Part shown: positions 14,677 to 22,670 of the stretch, in pieces
Position numbering within the stretch: the stretch's first letter is position 1
Layout of the letters: each line of letters opens with the position of its first letter
Position numbers and translations under genes: made by a program
Notes under the pieces: model-generated
Told to the model about the DNA's origin: nothing
Databases searched by the model: none
What the model saw: the letters and a program-made list of their open reading frames with translations, nothing else
Assembly (NCBI GenBank): GCA_947627945.1
Contig: CANQYC010000008.1
Location: forward strand, 1-32,202
Length of the DNA: 32,202 nucleotides
From: an uncultured Clostridia bacterium
GTDB taxonomy: Bacteria; Bacillota; Clostridia; Oscillospirales; Ruminococcaceae
Direction of reading: 5' to 3'

Positions 14677-16545
14677 TCAGTCCTGCACCTCAAAATACAC
14701 ATGGTACCACGTCAGGAACATGAACACCGTCCAGATCTTCCGGCTGTTGTCCGCCTTGCCGCTCCGGTGATCGTCGAGCAGTTTTACAAGCTGCTCCGTG
14801 TGGAAGAATTGTTTTGCTGATTCTCCCTCAAAGCTCGTTCTGACGATGTTGTAATATTTGTCCTCCTTGAGCCATACCCGTATCGGCACCGGGAAGCCGA
14901 GTTTCTTCTTGGCAGCGGTCTTTGCCGTGCCCTGCGGCGTATCCTGCTTTGCAGCGAGCCGCATGGCGTACTTGGTGATATAGGGCGTGTGTTCGTCCGT
15001 GACTTCCTTGCGTGTCACCCGGTAGCGTGTCGGGATCTTCTCCGCCAGCCCCATGACTTTTTTATCGAGGAACGGCACCCGCAGTTCCAGAGAATGCGCC
15101 ATGCTCATCTTGTCTGCCTTGAGCAGAATGTCGCCTGCCATCCACATATGCAGATCCAGGTACTGCATTTTGGTGACCTCATCCGCATCCTTGACACGCT
15201 TATAATACTTTGCTGTCAGTGCCTGCGGATCCGGTGCATCCGTCTGGATCTTCAGCAGTGCCTTGCGCTCTGCGGGCGTGAACATGTAGGCGTTCCCGAT
15301 AAAACGCTCCTCCAGATCCTTGCCCTTGCGGACAAAGAAATTCACCCCTCGTTTCGCCGGCAGATGCGATGCCGCATTGCCGATGGCACGCCGCAAACCC
15401 ATTGGCAGCTTGTCGTAGGCAGTCGCATTCGGTTCACTGTAGACATTATAGCCCCCGAAGATCTCATCTGCGCCCTCACCGGACAGCACGACCTTGAGCT
15501 GCTCCGCCGCAAGCCCGCACACGAAGTAGAGGGCGATGGCTGCCGGATCGGCAAGCGGCTCATCCATATGATACTGGATATGTTCCAATTCTCCCCAGTA
15601 CTCCTCCGGTGCAATGACCTTCGCATAATTCTTCTTGCCGATGGCTTTGGAGAAATCCTTTGCCCATCCGATCTCGTTGTAGCGTTCATCCTTGCCGAAC
15701 CCGACCGTAAATGTCTTATCCACGTCTGCGATCGCCGCCACATAGCTCGAATCCACGCCGGAGGACAGGAACGAGCCGACCTCCACATCCGCAATTTTAT
15801 GCGCCTTTACCGAATCATGGAACACTTCCGAGATCTGCTTCACCCAGTCCTCAAGAGACGGTGTTTCATCCGCCTTGAAATGCACATCCCAGTACCGCCG
15901 GATATGGAGTTTCCCGTCCTGATAGGTGAAATAATGCGCCGGCGGGAGCTTGTAGACATGTTTGAAAAACGTCTCATCCATTGCCGAATACTGGAAGGTC
16001 AGGTACTCCTCCAGTGCCGCCGTATTCAGTTCCTTCACGAACGCCGGATGTTTCAGGAACGCCTTGATCTCCGAACCAAACAGGAGCGTCCCGTTCATCG
16101 TTGCATAGTAGAGCGGCTTGATGCCGAAGAAATCCCTCGCACCGAACAGGGTCTTGGTCTCCTTGTCCCAGATGACGAAGGCAAACATCCCCCGCAGCTT
16201 TTCAAGCAGAGCCGTGCCATACTCCCGGTAGCCGTAGATCAGCACTTCCGAATCCGTATTGGTCGCAAAGTGATACCCTTTCCCGATCAGTTCGGCACGG
16301 ATCTCCTGATAGTTATAGATCTCTCCGTTGAAACACAGCACCAGTTTCCCGTCCTCACTGTAGAGCGGCTGGTTGCCCTGTGCGGAAATGTCGATGATGG
16401 AAAGCCGCCGGTGTCCGAGCGCAATGTCCGCATCCACATACTTTCCGCCCGCATCCGGTCCCCGGTGACGGATCGCCTCCATCATGTCCTCGATGACCTG
16501 TCCGGCATTATTGATATGATTCGTAAAGCCCACAAAACCACACAT
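14677..16545 (-). CDS. asnB: Asparagine synthase (glutamine-hydrolysing)
   Basis: 622 residues, the usual AsnB length. The N-terminal glutaminase starts with the nucleophile Cys2 (MCGFVGF), with RHRGPD at 26-31 and CFNGEIYNY at 71-79. The synthetase domain has the PP-loop SSGVDSS (261-267) and SGEGADEIFGGY. It makes asparagine from aspartate, glutamine and ATP. ATG 16545 gives the required Met-Cys start, since Met is removed to expose Cys, and GGAGG lies ten bases upstream. It is the first gene of asnB-pyrB-guaA, behind the promoter at 16672-16700, with a leader of about 120 nt that contains a short CCCGCA/TGCGGG hairpin. Confidence 0.96.
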   Translation of the reverse strand: MCGFVGFTNHINNAGQVIEDMMEAIRHRGPDAGGKYVDADIALGHRRLSIIDISAQGNQPLYSEDGKLVLCFNGEIYNYQEIRAELIGKGYHFATNTDSEVLIYGYREYGTALLEKLRGMFAFVIWDKETKTLFGARDFFGIKPLYYATMNGTLLFGSEIKAFLKHPAFVKELNTAALEEYLTFQYSAMDETFFKHVYKLPPAHYFTYQDGKLHIRRYWDVHFKADETPSLEDWVKQISEVFHDSVKAHKIADVEVGSFLSSGVDSSYVAAIADVDKTFTVGFGKDERYNEIGWAKDFSKAIGKKNYAKVIAPEEYWGELEHIQYHMDEPLADPAAIALYFVCGLAAEQLKVVLSGEGADEIFGGYNVYSEPNATAYDKLPMGLRRAIGNAASHLPAKRGVNFFVRKGKDLEERFIGNAYMFTPAERKALLKIQTDAPDPQALTAKYYKRVKDADEVTKMQYLDLHMWMAGDILLKADKMSMAHSLELRVPFLDKKVMGLAEKIPTRYRVTRKEVTDEHTPYITKYAMRLAAKQDTPQGTAKTAAKKKLGFPVPIRVWLKEDKYYNIVRTSFEGESAKQFFHTEQLVKLLDDHRSGKADNSRKIWTVFMFLTWYHVYFEVQD

Positions 16546-16671
16546 GAGAGCGCAGCCTCCTTGATAAGTAATGAAATGGGAAAGCATCGCCGTGCAGAGA
16601 CACTGCCATATCCAGACAATTCTGCACAAGACCCCACCCGCAGACCTGCGGGATCGCACCCATACATTTCT

Positions 16672-16700
16672 ATTATACTATAGTTTTCAGGAATTTGCAA
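16672..16700 (-). promoter_or_regulatory. Promoter of asnB-pyrB-guaA
   Basis: On the minus strand: TTGCAA, a 17-bp spacer, then TATAAT. The leader to asnB is too short for a typical T-box riboswitch. Confidence 0.7.
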
Positions 16701-16739
16701 CAAATTTTCAGGATTTTTTGAAAAATACAGAAAAACCAC

Positions 16740-16768
16740 TTGCAATGCGCCCTGTTTTCGGGTATAAT
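16740..16768 (+). promoter_or_regulatory. Promoter of the SGNH-like gene and cobalamin operon
   Basis: TTGCAA (16740-16745), a 17-bp spacer and TATAAT (16763-16768). It has the same -35 variant and spacing as the divergent asnB promoter. The predicted leader before the ATG at 16835 is about 60 nt and contains only a small GCTGTC/GACAGC hairpin. Confidence 0.7.
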
Positions 16769-16834
16769 AATAAAGGCAACACCGCAAAAGAGCTGTCCCC
16801 TCTGACAGCAGATCTCAAAAGGAGGCTTTCCCCA

Positions 16835-17581
16835 ATGGCAAAAAAGACAAAGCACGGAAAAGTAGAAGCACGGCAGCCAAGGCCCCGGCTTCGGTTCCGT
16901 CCCGGTATCCCGATCCTGATCATTCTGGTCTGCTTTATCGGCTGCTTTTCAGCATACATGGCATCTGCCCTGAATCAGGAAGATTACTGGGAAAAGGAGA
17001 TCGCCGCAGAATTTGCACAGGATAATGCACAAAACGCCGCCACAGAACATAATTCCGGCAGCAGCGTCGTCAATCCCGTGCCCTCCTCGGAACGTGCCGA
17101 TGAGAGCCGTTTTGCCGAATGTGCCTTTTTAGGGGACATCAGCGGGCTGAGTGCGAATTACACGACCACCCCCGGCATGGTGTTCACCGATGACCTTACC
17201 AGCATGTCCGAGTCCCGCATGCACAGCATTGCCCGAAGCCTCGAGTCCGCCTCCCCGAAGGCGATCTATATCTGGTATCCGTGTCCCTCGGACTCCAAGA
17301 GTGCCATCGCATCCCTGTCGCAGCTCGTGGACGTGCTTTCCGGACAGGCACCCATCTACTGCCTGACTGCGATCCCGTCCGAAGATGCCGCACAGAACCA
17401 GAGCATCGACACATGGAACGCTGCCCTTTTCTCTCTGGCAGATGAAAAAGGGCTGTACTATGTCGACATCAACACGAGCCTGAAATCCAATGACGGCACG
17501 TTGCAGGCAGATTATGCCAAGGATGATGCCCAGCTCTACAAGGCCATCGGCGACCTGATCCTCACGCATGTGGTATCCTGA
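16835..17581 (+). CDS. Membrane-anchored SGNH-like protein, catalytic residues apparently lost
   Basis: 248 residues: a basic cytoplasmic start, one transmembrane helix (about 24-46, IPILIILVCFIGCFSAYMAS), an Ala/Asn/Ser-rich linker, then a domain of about 160 residues facing outward. That domain follows the order of SGNH/GDSL hydrolases: AFLGDISGL where active members have a GDS motif, a helix then KAIYIWYP, PIYCLTAIPS, a helix, GLYYVDIN, and a final YAKDDAQLY where active members have a DGxHL-type motif. The Ser and the terminal His are not visible, so it looks like a pseudoenzyme. ATG 16835 has AAAGGAGG nine bases upstream. It is 39 bp before cbiL with no terminator between, so it is likely the first gene of the cobalamin transcript. 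The fold is inferred from the pattern only. Confidence 0.65.
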   Translation: MAKKTKHGKVEARQPRPRLRFRPGIPILIILVCFIGCFSAYMASALNQEDYWEKEIAAEFAQDNAQNAATEHNSGSSVVNPVPSSERADESRFAECAFLGDISGLSANYTTTPGMVFTDDLTSMSESRMHSIARSLESASPKAIYIWYPCPSDSKSAIASLSQLVDVLSGQAPIYCLTAIPSEDAAQNQSIDTWNAALFSLADEKGLYYVDINTSLKSNDGTLQADYAKDDAQLYKAIGDLILTHVVS

Positions 17582-17620
17582 GCGAAACGCAGCATCCGGG
17601 ATCCGGGGAAAGGAGACCGC

Positions 17621-18292
17621 ATGAAACATACCCTCTATGGCATCAGCACCGGACCCGGAGATCCTGAGCTTCTGACGCTGCGGGCTGTCCGGACACTCGA
17701 AGCATGCCATACCATTGCCGCCCCCGACAGCAGCACAGCCTTTGACATTGCAGAAAAAGCCGTCAGCTTAGACGGCAAAGTGCGTCTCCCCCTGCATTTT
17801 CCCATGACGGCAGAGGAGGAGACCGTCCGCACGGCACATGCGCAGATCGCCGATCTTTTGTGCCATGCGCTTGAAGAGGCGGACACCGCCCTGCTGTGTC
17901 TGGGCGATCTTTCCCTGTATGCCTCCTTTCCGCCGGTAGCCGCTTTAGTCGCAGAGAGTGGCTATCCTGTGCAGCGCATTCCGGGCGTCCCCAGTTTCTG
18001 TGCCGCCGCCGCACTTGCGGGCGTACCGCTTGCAAGCGGGAACCAGCCCCTCCAGATCCTGACATGGGACAGCCCCGATCTCGCATCCCGTCTCACACTG
18101 CCGGGCGGCAAGCTCCTGCTGAAATGCGGCAGCCGGATCCATGCACTGCGGGAGCTGCTCCGGGATCTGCATCTCCTTGACCGTGCCTACGCCGTTCTCA
18201 ACTGCGGGATGCCCGGAGAACAGCTCTGTCCGCAGCTCAGAGATCTGCCCGAAAGCTGCGGCTATTTCACCATCGTGTACATTGCCCCATGA
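17621..18292 (+). CDS. cbiL: Cobalt-precorrin-2 C20-methyltransferase
   Basis: 223 residues of the tetrapyrrole methylase family: YGISTGPGDPELLTLRAV at the N-terminus and LCLGDLSLYAS around 91-101, the SAM-binding GDxxxY-type loop, then RIPGVPSFCAAAA. It adds the C20 methyl to cobalt-precorrin-2, the first committed corrin step. The start has GGAAAGGAG upstream, and the stop overlaps the cbiD start (ATGA). The presence of cbiD and cbiG shows the anaerobic route, so I use cbi names. Confidence 0.93.
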   Translation: MKHTLYGISTGPGDPELLTLRAVRTLEACHTIAAPDSSTAFDIAEKAVSLDGKVRLPLHFPMTAEEETVRTAHAQIADLLCHALEEADTALLCLGDLSLYASFPPVAALVAESGYPVQRIPGVPSFCAAAALAGVPLASGNQPLQILTWDSPDLASRLTLPGGKLLLKCGSRIHALRELLRDLHLLDRAYAVLNCGMPGEQLCPQLRDLPESCGYFTIVYIAP

Positions 18293-19425
18293 CAGTACGA
18301 TATGTTGAAAAGGGGAGCCGGAGACTGCGCTGCGGCTATACGACCGGCAGCTGTGCCGCCGCCGCCGCCAAGGCAGCCGCACTTCTGCTCCTGCAGGGGA
18401 CAGCACCGGATGAGATCACCATTCCGCTGCCGGATGACAGCCGTCTGACGCTCCCCGTGGTATCCGCCTGCATGGAATCCGGCACAGCCGTCTGCGGTGT
18501 CCGCAAGGACAGCGGAGACGACCCCGATGTGACAAACGGCATCACGGTGCTTGCCCGTGTGCAGAAGCTGCACGCCGGCACAGAGATCACCGGGGGAGAG
18601 GGCATCGGCAGGATCACCCGCCCCGGACTTGACCAGCCTGTCGGTGCATGGGCGATCAATTCCGTTCCCCGCCGCATGATCACGCTCGCACTTGCCGAAG
18701 CAGCGGCACAATGCAGCTATACCGGCGGATTCCGGGCGGAACTGTCCGTGCCCGGCGGCAGGGAACTGGCAGAAAAGACCTATAATCCCCACATGGGCAT
18801 CGTCGGCGGACTTTCCATCATCGGCACCACCGGCATTGTGGAGCCGATGAGTACGGCAGCACTGGTCGATACCATCCGTCTGGAGGCACGCATGCACTAC
18901 GCCGCAGGGCAGCGCATCCTGCTGCTGACACCGGGCAACTACGGACGTGAATTCCTCCGCAGAAAGCTCCCCGCAAAACAGGCGGTACAGTGCAGCAATT
19001 TTATCGGAGAAGCCCTTGACATCGGCATTGCAGCGGGCTTTTCCGGCATCCTCATCGCCGGACATGCCGGCAAGCTCGTCAAACTCGGCGCAGGCATCAT
19101 GAACACCCATTCCGCCGTGGCAGACGGCAGGATGGAGACCCTTGTGACCTGCGGACTGCTTGCCGGAGCCTCTCCGGCAGTGCTGCGGCAGCTCCCGGAC
19201 TGTGTGACCGTGGATGCGGCACTTGCCCTGCTGAAAGAGGACGGCTCCCTCACGGAGACCATGCAGATCCTGACGGCACGCATCGACAAGTATCTCCGGC
19301 GGCGTGTCAAAGATGCCGTCCGGGTCGGTGCCGTGCTGTTTTCGCTGCAATATCCCGATATCTGGCAGTCCCCGGAGGGCGCAGCTCTGCTGCGTGAGCT
19401 GATGCAGCAGGGGGGCGGTGCCTGA
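18289..19425 (+). CDS. cbiD: Cobalt-precorrin-5B C1-methyltransferase
   Basis: 378 residues. The CbiD signature RCGYTTGSCAAAAAKAA is at the N-terminus (about 14-30), followed by VRKDSGDDPDVTNG, EGIGRITRPGL and LLTPGNYG further along. It methylates C1 of cobalt-precorrin-5B and is specific to the anaerobic cobalamin route. It overlaps cbiL by four bases and ends 15 bp before cbiF. The length is normal. Confidence 0.95.
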   Translation: MTVRYVEKGSRRLRCGYTTGSCAAAAAKAAALLLLQGTAPDEITIPLPDDSRLTLPVVSACMESGTAVCGVRKDSGDDPDVTNGITVLARVQKLHAGTEITGGEGIGRITRPGLDQPVGAWAINSVPRRMITLALAEAAAQCSYTGGFRAELSVPGGRELAEKTYNPHMGIVGGLSIIGTTGIVEPMSTAALVDTIRLEARMHYAAGQRILLLTPGNYGREFLRRKLPAKQAVQCSNFIGEALDIGIAAGFSGILIAGHAGKLVKLGAGIMNTHSAVADGRMETLVTCGLLAGASPAVLRQLPDCVTVDAALALLKEDGSLTETMQILTARIDKYLRRRVKDAVRVGAVLFSLQYPDIWQSPEGAALLRELMQQGGGA

Positions 19426-19440
19426 GAAAAGGAGAACACT

Positions 19441-20190
19441 ATGGTACATTTTGTCGGTGCCGGATGCGGTGCCCCTGATCTGATCACCGTCCGTGGACAG
19501 CAGCTCCTGCGGAATGCCGATGTGGTCATTTATACCGGATCTTTGATAGATCCGGAGCTGCTGACGCAGACAAGACCCGGCTGTAAGCTCCATAACAGTG
19601 CCCATATGACACTTCCGGAGGTCATTACCGTGATACAGGCAGCGGCGGATGCGGAGATCGTCCGGCTGCACACAGGTGATCCCTGTCTGTACGGTGCCAT
19701 CCGGGAACAGATGGACGCCCTCGATCGGCTTGGGATCCCCTATGACATCTGTCCGGGCGTGAGTGCCTTCTGCGGTGCGGCGGCGGCACTGCGGGCAGAA
19801 TACACTCTCCCGGAGGTCTCCCAGACAGTCATTATCACCCGCATGGCGGGCAGGACGCCCGTCCCCGCAAAAGAGAGCATCCGCTCCTTGGCGGCACACG
19901 GTGCCACCATGGTGATCTTTCTCAGCACCGGCATGCTCCCGGCACTGTCCGCAGAGCTGACCGCCGGCGGCTATCCGCCGGATACCCCTGCGGCGATCGT
20001 GTACAAGGCGAGCTGGAAAGATGAAAAAGTCTGCCGCTGCACGGTCGGCACACTTGCGCAGACCGCAGAGGATGCCGGCATCACCCGCATGGCACTCATC
20101 ACGGTCGGCAATTTTCTCGGTGACGACTACGCCCTGTCGAAGCTCTATGATGCACGGTTTTCCACGGGCTTCCGGGAAGCATCCCTATGA
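19441..20190 (+). CDS. cbiF: Cobalt-precorrin-4 C11-methyltransferase
   Basis: 249 residues of the tetrapyrrole methylase family: VHFVGAGCGAPDLITVRG at the start, VIYTGSLI, RLHTGDPCLYGAIREQM and CPGVSAFCGAAAAL, all typical of CbiF/CobM. It transfers a methyl to C11 of cobalt-precorrin-4. AAGGAG precedes the ATG. The stop overlaps the cbiG start by ATGA. Confidence 0.95.
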   Translation: MVHFVGAGCGAPDLITVRGQQLLRNADVVIYTGSLIDPELLTQTRPGCKLHNSAHMTLPEVITVIQAAADAEIVRLHTGDPCLYGAIREQMDALDRLGIPYDICPGVSAFCGAAAALRAEYTLPEVSQTVIITRMAGRTPVPAKESIRSLAAHGATMVIFLSTGMLPALSAELTAGGYPPDTPAAIVYKASWKDEKVCRCTVGTLAQTAEDAGITRMALITVGNFLGDDYALSKLYDARFSTGFREASL

Positions 20191-21224
20191 AGATCGCCGT
20201 CTTGTCCGTCACGGAACGGGGACGTCTGCTTTCCGCACGCATCGCCGCCTGCTGCGGGGAACATACCGTTCAGCGTTTCTGCCACACATCGCATACAGAT
20301 ACACAGGCACAGTCTTTTCAAAGCCTGTCCGACCAGACAGCCGCACTTTTTTCCGGGGTACAGGCACTTGTCTTTGTCTGTGCGGCAGGGATCGCCGTGC
20401 GGATGATCGCCCCCCATATCCGGAGCAAGGCGGCAGACCCGGCGGTGCTTGTCATGGATGATGGCGGAAAGTACATTATTCCGCTGCTCTCCGGACATCT
20501 CGGCGGTGCCAATGCCCTGGCAGAGCAGCTTGCCGCACGTCTTGGGGCATTGCCCGTGGTCACGACCGCATCGGATGGCAGCGGCGTCTTTTCGCCGGAC
20601 AGCTTTGCCGCTGCCAACCATCTGACAGTGACAGATCTTGCCATAGCGAAGCAACTCTCGGCAGCCCTGCTCGATGGCGCATCCGTCGGTCTGCAAACGG
20701 CGTACCCCTGCCGGCATGTGCCGCCCGCACTGACGGGGAAACACTGCCGCATGGGGATATACATCGGCACGGATCCTGCCGCACAGCCCTTTCCTGTCAC
20801 GCTGCGGCTCATCCCGAAAGATCTCGTCATCGGCATCGGCTGCAAACGGGACATCCCGCCCGCACAGCTTGAGGCAGTCATCCTGCGGACATTGCAGACG
20901 GCGGGACTGGATCTCTCCCGTCTGTATGCCGCAGCCAGCATCCATGCCAAGGCAGAGGAATCTGCCATTGTTTCATTCTGTGAAGCGTACCGCATCCCCC
21001 TGCGCACCTATTCCGCCGGGGAGCTGATGGCGGTACCGGGAAATTTTTCCGCATCGGCGTTTGTCATGGAGAAGATGAAAACGGATAATGTCTGCGAACG
21101 CAGTGCCGTACTGTGCAGCGGCGGGACACTGCTCCTGCCAAAGACCACAGCAAACGGTGCTGCCATCGCCGTGGCACAGCGTCCGGTCGAACTGGATTTT
21201 TCCAGAGAAAGGGAGCTGTCATGA
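20187..21224 (+). CDS. cbiG: Cobalt-precorrin-5A hydrolase
   Basis: 345 residues. The N-terminal domain carries CAAGIAVRMIAPHI (65-78), the conserved LSGHLGGANALA (101-112), and VVTTASD. The C-terminal CbiG domain has IGIGCKRDIP and the ASIHAKAEE stretch. It opens the delta-lactone of cobalt-precorrin-5A and releases the C20 two-carbon unit, a step unique to the anaerobic pathway. It overlaps both neighbours by four bases. Confidence 0.93.
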   Translation: MKIAVLSVTERGRLLSARIAACCGEHTVQRFCHTSHTDTQAQSFQSLSDQTAALFSGVQALVFVCAAGIAVRMIAPHIRSKAADPAVLVMDDGGKYIIPLLSGHLGGANALAEQLAARLGALPVVTTASDGSGVFSPDSFAAANHLTVTDLAIAKQLSAALLDGASVGLQTAYPCRHVPPALTGKHCRMGIYIGTDPAAQPFPVTLRLIPKDLVIGIGCKRDIPPAQLEAVILRTLQTAGLDLSRLYAAASIHAKAEESAIVSFCEAYRIPLRTYSAGELMAVPGNFSASAFVMEKMKTDNVCERSAVLCSGGTLLLPKTTANGAAIAVAQRPVELDFSRERELS

Positions 21225-21946
21225 AACTATATGTGACCGGCATCGGTGCCGGCAGCCGGGAGGGACTGACCCTACAGGCGCAGGAAGCCATCTGCCGGAG
21301 CGATCTGGTGGTCGGCTATACCGTCTATACGGCACAGGTGCAGCAGTGGTTTCCCGACAAGCCCTGCCTTTCCACAGGGATGCGGCAGGAGACGGATCGT
21401 GTGCGCCTTGCTCTGGAGCATGCCCGAAGCGGAAAGACGGTCGCACTGGTGTGCAGCGGCGATGCGGCTGTCTATGGCATGGCAGGACTGGCACTGACGC
21501 TCGGTGCAGATCTCCCGGAGGTGGATATCGAGATCGTCCCCGGCGTGACTGCCGCACTCAGCGGGAGTGCCGTGCTGGGGGCACCGCTGACACATGATTT
21601 CGCCGTTATCAGTCTGTCCGACCTGCTCACCCCGATGGAGAAGATCGAACGGCGGCTGCACTGTGCGGCGGCGGGAGATCTCGTCATCGTGCTGTATAAC
21701 CCGTCCTCGAAGAACAGAGCCGGGCATCTTCGCCGGGCATGTGACATTCTTCTGGCACATCAGGCACCGGAGACCGTCTGCGGCATCGTGCGGAATATCG
21801 GACGTGACGGGCAGGAGAGCCGCCTGACCACGCTTGCTGCGCTCCGTGAGACAGAAACGGATATGTTTACCACCGTGTTCATCGGAAATTCCGAAACACG
21901 GGTGATCGGCGGGCGCATGGTAACGCCCCGGGGGTATCATGTCTGA
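21221..21946 (+). CDS. cbiH: Cobalt-precorrin-3B C17-methyltransferase
   Basis: 241 residues: KLYVTGIGAGSREGLTLQAQ, VVGYTVYTAQV, ALVCSGDAAVYGMAGL and IVPGVTAALSGSAVLGAPL, followed by the ISLSDLLTPM and LYNPSSKNR motifs that set CbiH/CobJ apart. It performs C17 methylation with ring contraction. ATG 21221 overlaps the cbiG stop; an upstream frame start at 21113 lies inside cbiG. It overlaps cbiJ by eight bases. Confidence 0.95.
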   Translation: MKLYVTGIGAGSREGLTLQAQEAICRSDLVVGYTVYTAQVQQWFPDKPCLSTGMRQETDRVRLALEHARSGKTVALVCSGDAAVYGMAGLALTLGADLPEVDIEIVPGVTAALSGSAVLGAPLTHDFAVISLSDLLTPMEKIERRLHCAAAGDLVIVLYNPSSKNRAGHLRRACDILLAHQAPETVCGIVRNIGRDGQESRLTTLAALRETETDMFTTVFIGNSETRVIGGRMVTPRGYHV

Positions 21947-22670
21947 TCTGCTGCTGTTCGGCGGCACGACAGAAGCCCGGGAACTGGCAGAACTCTGTGT
22001 GCAGCACGGTATCGGGATACAGGTATGCGTAACGACACCGCTCGGTGCCTCACTGCTGCCGGAAGTACAGGTACATGTCGGGGCAATGGATGCCGCCGCC
22101 ATGACAGCTCTGCTGCGGACAGCGCAGTTCCGTGCCGTGGTGGATGCGACCCATCCCTATGCGCAGGAGGCGACCCGGAATATCCGCAGTGCCTGCAGGC
22201 AGACCGGGACGCCCTATCTGCGTCTGCTGCGGGAAAGTTCGGACATCGTGGGCGAAACTGTCCCCGATATGCCCGCACTGCTCGACAGGCTCAATGCCTG
22301 TCCGGATGTGGTGCTGTGTACCCTCGGGCGCAAAGCACTGCCCCTGCTGACACAGGTACATGACTATCCCGAGCGGCTCTGGGTGCGTCTGCTCCCGGCG
22401 GAGGATGCCGCCGCCTTTTGCCGTTCGCTTGGGTTTTTGCACTACATCACAGAAGCCCCGCCGTTTTCTGTTGCAGATACGCTCCGTCACATCCATTTGA
22501 GCGGGGCGAAACTGCTCGTGACCAAGGAGAGCGGCGCACCGGGCGGCTACCCGGAAAAGGCAGAGGCAGCCAGACGCAGCGGGATACGGATGCTCACACT
22601 GCTGCGCCCGCCGGAAGAGGGACTGACCTGCGGCGCACTGATGCAGCGGCTTGAGGAGGGAACGCTATGA
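21939..22670 (+). CDS. cbiJ: Cobalt-precorrin-6A reductase
   Basis: 243 residues: LLLFGGTTEARELAE near the N-terminus is the Rossmann-like nucleotide-binding start of CbiJ/CobK. VVDATHPYAQEATRNI (about 67-82) and VTKESGAPGGYPEK near the C-terminus are family hallmarks. It reduces the macrocycle of cobalt-precorrin-6A with NAD(P)H. It overlaps cbiH by eight bases and cbiET by four. Confidence 0.94.
   Translation: MSDLLLFGGTTEARELAELCVQHGIGIQVCVTTPLGASLLPEVQVHVGAMDAAAMTALLRTAQFRAVVDATHPYAQEATRNIRSACRQTGTPYLRLLRESSDIVGETVPDMPALLDRLNACPDVVLCTLGRKALPLLTQVHDYPERLWVRLLPAEDAAAFCRSLGFLHYITEAPPFSVADTLRHIHLSGAKLLVTKESGAPGGYPEKAEAARRSGIRMLTLLRPPEEGLTCGALMQRLEEGTL

Noticed and set aside
16546-16664. Possible T-box or other riboswitch in the asnB leader
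   Set aside because: The leader is only about 120 nt, with one short hairpin and no T-box-like sequence seen. Too short for a typical T-box.
14989-16683. A 564-residue open frame on the plus strand
   Set aside because: It is antisense to asnB, a clear full-length gene. High G+C content produces long open shadow frames, and this one has no ribosome binding site or recognisable domain.
18262-19899. A 545-residue open frame on the minus strand
   Set aside because: It lies opposite cbiD and cbiF, is rich in Cys, His and Gly as antisense frames of G+C-rich genes are, and has no start signal.
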